From Gallionellaceae bacterium (GTDB lineage: Bacteria > Pseudomonadota > Gammaproteobacteria > Burkholderiales > Gallionellaceae): a stretch of 64,000 nucleotides of DNA. Position 1 is the first letter of the stretch. Each line of letters begins with the position of its first letter. Positions 60,910 through 64,000 of the stretch are shown here, one piece after another. The translations under genes and the position numbers were made by a program. The notes under the pieces are model-generated. The model did not search any database and was not told the DNA's origin. It saw only the letters and a list, made by a program, of their open reading frames with translations. The stretch is taken from positions 44,781 to 108,780 of the forward strand of contig DAIDMQ010000042.1 of the NCBI GenBank assembly GCA_027448945.1, in the 5' to 3' direction.

Positions 60910-62004
60910 ATGAGTTTCAACGAAGCCGATGTGCAGAATGCATTAAAAAATCTGATCGATGCCAACACACAAAAAGATTTTGTCAGCGGCAAGTCGGTGA
61001 AGAACATCAAGGTCAACGGTAGCGAAATCAGCTTGGACATCATGTTGGGCTACCCTGCGCAGAGCGTGTGGGAAGAGATCAGAGTGCAAGTTGAATCCCA
61101 CCTCAAGCAGGCTATTCCGAGTGCAGGCAAATTGAACGTGACTGTATCGAGCAAGGTTGTGCCGCATGCCGTGCAACGCGGCGTGGCCTTGGTTGAAGGG
61201 GTCAAGAACATCATTGCAGTGGCATCAGGCAAGGGTGGTGTGGGTAAATCTACCACGGCTGTGAACTTGGCTTTGGCACTTGCTGCCGAGGGCGCAAGAG
61301 TGGGCATTCTGGATGCGGATATCTATGGCCCTTCGCAGCCGACCATGTTGGGCATCAGCGGTCAGCCGGTATCCAAAGACGGCAAGTCTATGGAGCCTAT
61401 GATCAATCACGGCCTGCAATCGATGTCCATCGGATACATGATCGCGGGTGATGATGCGCCTATGATCTGGCGTGGTCCGATGGCGACGCAGGCGCTGGAT
61501 CAACTGCTGCGTCAGACGCGTTGGGACAATTTGGATTATCTGGTGGTGGACTTGCCGCCGGGTACGGGCGATGTGCAACTCACACTGGCGCAAAAAGTGC
61601 CGGTGACCGGCTCTATCATAGTCACGACGCCGCAAGACATTGCCCTTATGGACGCGCGCAAAGGTCTCAAAATGTTCGAGAAGGTCGGCATCAAGATCAT
61701 CGGCATCGTGGAGAATATGAGCACGCATATCTGTTCGAAATGTGGTCAAGAAGAGCACATCTTTGGCGCGGGTGGCGGCGCAAAGATGTGTGCCGACTAC
61801 AACGTGGAATTTTTGGGCAGCCTGCCGTTGGATATACGCATCCGCGAACAAGCAGACTCGGGCAAACCTACCGTGGTCGCAGATCGTGATGGCGACATCA
61901 GCAAGGTCTACAAGACCATCGCACGTCGTATCGCGGTGAAGGTCGCCGAGATGGCACAGGATCACAGTGCGGCATTTCCCAAGATCGTAGTTCAGAATAC
62001 GTAA
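60910..62004 (+). CDS. apbC: Iron-sulfur cluster carrier protein ApbC (Mrp)
   Basis: IIAVASGKGGVGKSTTAVNLALALAAEGARVGILDADIYGPSQPTMLG; C-terminal CSKCG. Confidence 0.97.
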   Translation: MSFNEADVQNALKNLIDANTQKDFVSGKSVKNIKVNGSEISLDIMLGYPAQSVWEEIRVQVESHLKQAIPSAGKLNVTVSSKVVPHAVQRGVALVEGVKNIIAVASGKGGVGKSTTAVNLALALAAEGARVGILDADIYGPSQPTMLGISGQPVSKDGKSMEPMINHGLQSMSIGYMIAGDDAPMIWRGPMATQALDQLLRQTRWDNLDYLVVDLPPGTGDVQLTLAQKVPVTGSIIVTTPQDIALMDARKGLKMFEKVGIKIIGIVENMSTHICSKCGQEEHIFGAGGGAKMCADYNVEFLGSLPLDIRIREQADSGKPTVVADRDGDISKVYKTIARRIAVKVAEMAQDHSAAFPKIVVQNT

Positions 62005-62085
62005 AAGCTGTCGTCAATAACTTTCGCCTCTGATGCCCTGCTTACTTTGAGTGAGTAGGGCACATTGCTTCTGATTTACGCTGTT

Positions 62086-63912
62086 TCACCCATTGAACAC
62101 CTTTAAGAATGCATCACCGTATCGGGCCAGCTTGGCTTGTCCGATACCGCTGACGCGTGACATTTCATCCAATGTACGTGGATGGATGCTCATCATCTCG
62201 ACCAGCGTACTGTCATGGAAGATCACATAGGGCGGGACCCCCTGTTCCTTTGCAAGCTCCATACGCTTGGCCTTAAGTACAGACCACAGACTGTCATCAG
62301 CTCCGTTATTGGCAAGGGCATGTGGTTTGGTATGCGGGGATCTGCGTTTCGCTGTCTGCGTATCTCGTCTAAGCGAGATGTTGCGTTCGCCCTTAAGTAC
62401 CGGACGTGCGGCATCTGTGAGTTGCAAGCCGCCATAAGCTTTGGTATCTACGGTGATGAACCCATGGGCGATGAGTTGGCGAAAAACGCTGCTCCATTGC
62501 GTCGCGTTCAGATTTTTGCCAATTGCAAAAGTGGATTGCAGTTGATGGTGGTGTCGTTCTACTTGCGGTGTCAGTTTGCCGATCAGCACATCGCATAGAT
62601 GACCTGCACCGAAGCGTTGACCCGTGCGGTAGACGCAGGACAATGCCATGCGTGCAGCTTCGGTCGCATCCCAAGTTTCTGGTGGCTGTAAACAGTTGTC
62701 GCATGCGCCACAAGCACCCGGATGCTCTTCGCCGAAATAGCGCAACAAGGACTGATGTCTACAGTCGGTGGATTCGCAATAGCCCAGCAAGGCATCTAAT
62801 TTTAGTCGCTCTACGCGCTTGCGTTCTTCGCTAGCCTCGCCCGCATCCAGCATGCTGCGCAAGCTCACCACATCGCCCAAGCCATAGGCCAACCAAGCAT
62901 TTGCGGGCAAGCCGTCACGACCCGCACGTCCGGTCTCTTGGTAATAGGCTTCCATGCTTTTGGGGAGATCAAGATGAGCGACGAATCTCACGTTGGGTTT
63001 ATCTATGCCCATGCCGAAGGCGACGGTGGCGACCATCACTACGCCTTCCTCGCGCAGGAAGCGGCTTTGATTGTTAGCACGCGTCGCGGCATCCAATCCG
63101 GCGTGATAAGGCAACGCGTCCCAGCCTTGTTCCTGCAACCACAGTGCGGTTTCATCGACTTTTTTGCGCGACAGGCAATACACCACACCCGCATCGTTGG
63201 CATGTTCGCCGTCCAAGAAAGCGGCAAGCTGGGCACGCGCGTTGTTCTTTTGCACGACGCGATATTTGATGTTGGGTCTGTCGAAACTGGAAACGAACTG
63301 TCGCGCGGACTCAAGCGCAAGCCGCTCCACGATTTCGGCGCGCGTCGGCGCATCCGCAGTCGCTGTCAGCGCGATGCGCGGGACGTTTGGAAAGCGTTCA
63401 TGAAGTATCGATAAGGCGCGATAGTCGGGACGAAAATCATGTCCCCATTGCGACACGCAATGCGCCTCGTCGATGGCAAACAAAGCCACGCCCCGATTGA
63501 TTTCAAGGCGAGTCAGCAAGCCGAGAAAATTTTCATTGAGCAGACGTTCGGGGGCAACGTACAGCATATCCAACTCGCCTTTAAGCAACTGCTGTTGCAC
63601 TGCACGCGCCGTGTCACCGTCCAAACTGGAGTTCAAAAATGCAGCGCGCACGCCCAGTTGCAGCAAGGCTTCCACCTGGTCTTGCATCAGCGCGATGAGC
63701 GGCGAGATGACGATGCCCACCCCGGGACGCAACAACGCCGGTATTTGGTAACACAAAGACTTACCGCCACCCGTGGGCATCAATACAAGCGCGTCCCCGC
63801 CGCTTGCGAGATGTTCCACGATGGATTGTTGTGCACCCCGGAATTGGCTATATCCGAATACCTCACGCAAAATTTGCGCAGGTGTGTGATGAATATTTTG
63901 GGCGTTTTTCAT
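62086..63912 (-). CDS. recQ: ATP-dependent DNA helicase RecQ
   Basis: [39 protein letters not shown]; zinc-binding CGACDNC; C-terminal HRDC. Confidence 0.98.
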   Translation of the reverse strand: MKNAQNIHHTPAQILREVFGYSQFRGAQQSIVEHLASGGDALVLMPTGGGKSLCYQIPALLRPGVGIVISPLIALMQDQVEALLQLGVRAAFLNSSLDGDTARAVQQQLLKGELDMLYVAPERLLNENFLGLLTRLEINRGVALFAIDEAHCVSQWGHDFRPDYRALSILHERFPNVPRIALTATADAPTRAEIVERLALESARQFVSSFDRPNIKYRVVQKNNARAQLAAFLDGEHANDAGVVYCLSRKKVDETALWLQEQGWDALPYHAGLDAATRANNQSRFLREEGVVMVATVAFGMGIDKPNVRFVAHLDLPKSMEAYYQETGRAGRDGLPANAWLAYGLGDVVSLRSMLDAGEASEERKRVERLKLDALLGYCESTDCRHQSLLRYFGEEHPGACGACDNCLQPPETWDATEAARMALSCVYRTGQRFGAGHLCDVLIGKLTPQVERHHHQLQSTFAIGKNLNATQWSSVFRQLIAHGFITVDTKAYGGLQLTDAARPVLKGERNISLRRDTQTAKRRSPHTKPHALANNGADDSLWSVLKAKRMELAKEQGVPPYVIFHDSTLVEMMSIHPRTLDEMSRVSGIGQAKLARYGDAFLKVFNG

Positions 63913-64000
63913 TGCAGCGAAAAATAAATATAGGCGCGTATTATCGCTTTTTATGCGCGATAAAAGTTAACATTGCCGCCGGCTAAAAGGTGTGGTGACT

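Noticed and set aside
61225-61965. 246-aa minus ORF inside apbC
   Set aside because: His/Arg/Asp-rich antisense shadow of the P-loop ATPase frame.

Overview
This 64 kb window is a dense, mostly housekeeping chromosomal segment. Gene content and order look betaproteobacterial; Gallionellaceae/Nitrosomonadales-like is my inference, not a search result. Recognisable loci include cax(partial)-folA-thyA, cspA, lpdA, proA, trpC, a porin, coq7, rplM-rpsI, argC, bactofilin, erpA, anmK-M23 peptidase, tyrS, rpsU-yqeY-dnaG-rpoD-tRNA(CAU), hrpA, mqo, nhaA, maeB, patatin-birA-coaX-SPOR, rpmB-rpmG, lptM-lysA/cyaY, a Ser/Thr kinase-REC-REC plus histidine kinase pair, ygjP-plsC-gmhB-glyS-glyQ, a TRAP transporter, marC, lnt/corC/ybeY/miaB, a TrpD2-SUMT fusion, apbC and recQ. 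I saw no rRNA operon, CRISPR array, prophage or transposase. Five real coding features are missing or incomplete in the supplied ORF track: a truncated Cax antiporter at the left edge, rpmG, lptM, and two tandem paralogous 30/31-aa single-TM microproteins between miaB and the TrpD2-SUMT fusion. The microprotein pair sits behind a 23-bp tandem direct repeat, and each gene has its own Shine-Dalgarno and terminator; it is my best candidate for an undescribed system. Other notable points are the kinase-REC-REC/histidine-kinase pair, absence of ybeZ/phoH from the miaB-ybeY-corC-lnt cluster, an attenuator-like hairpin in the cspA leader, and a nested REP-like palindrome between lpdA and proA.
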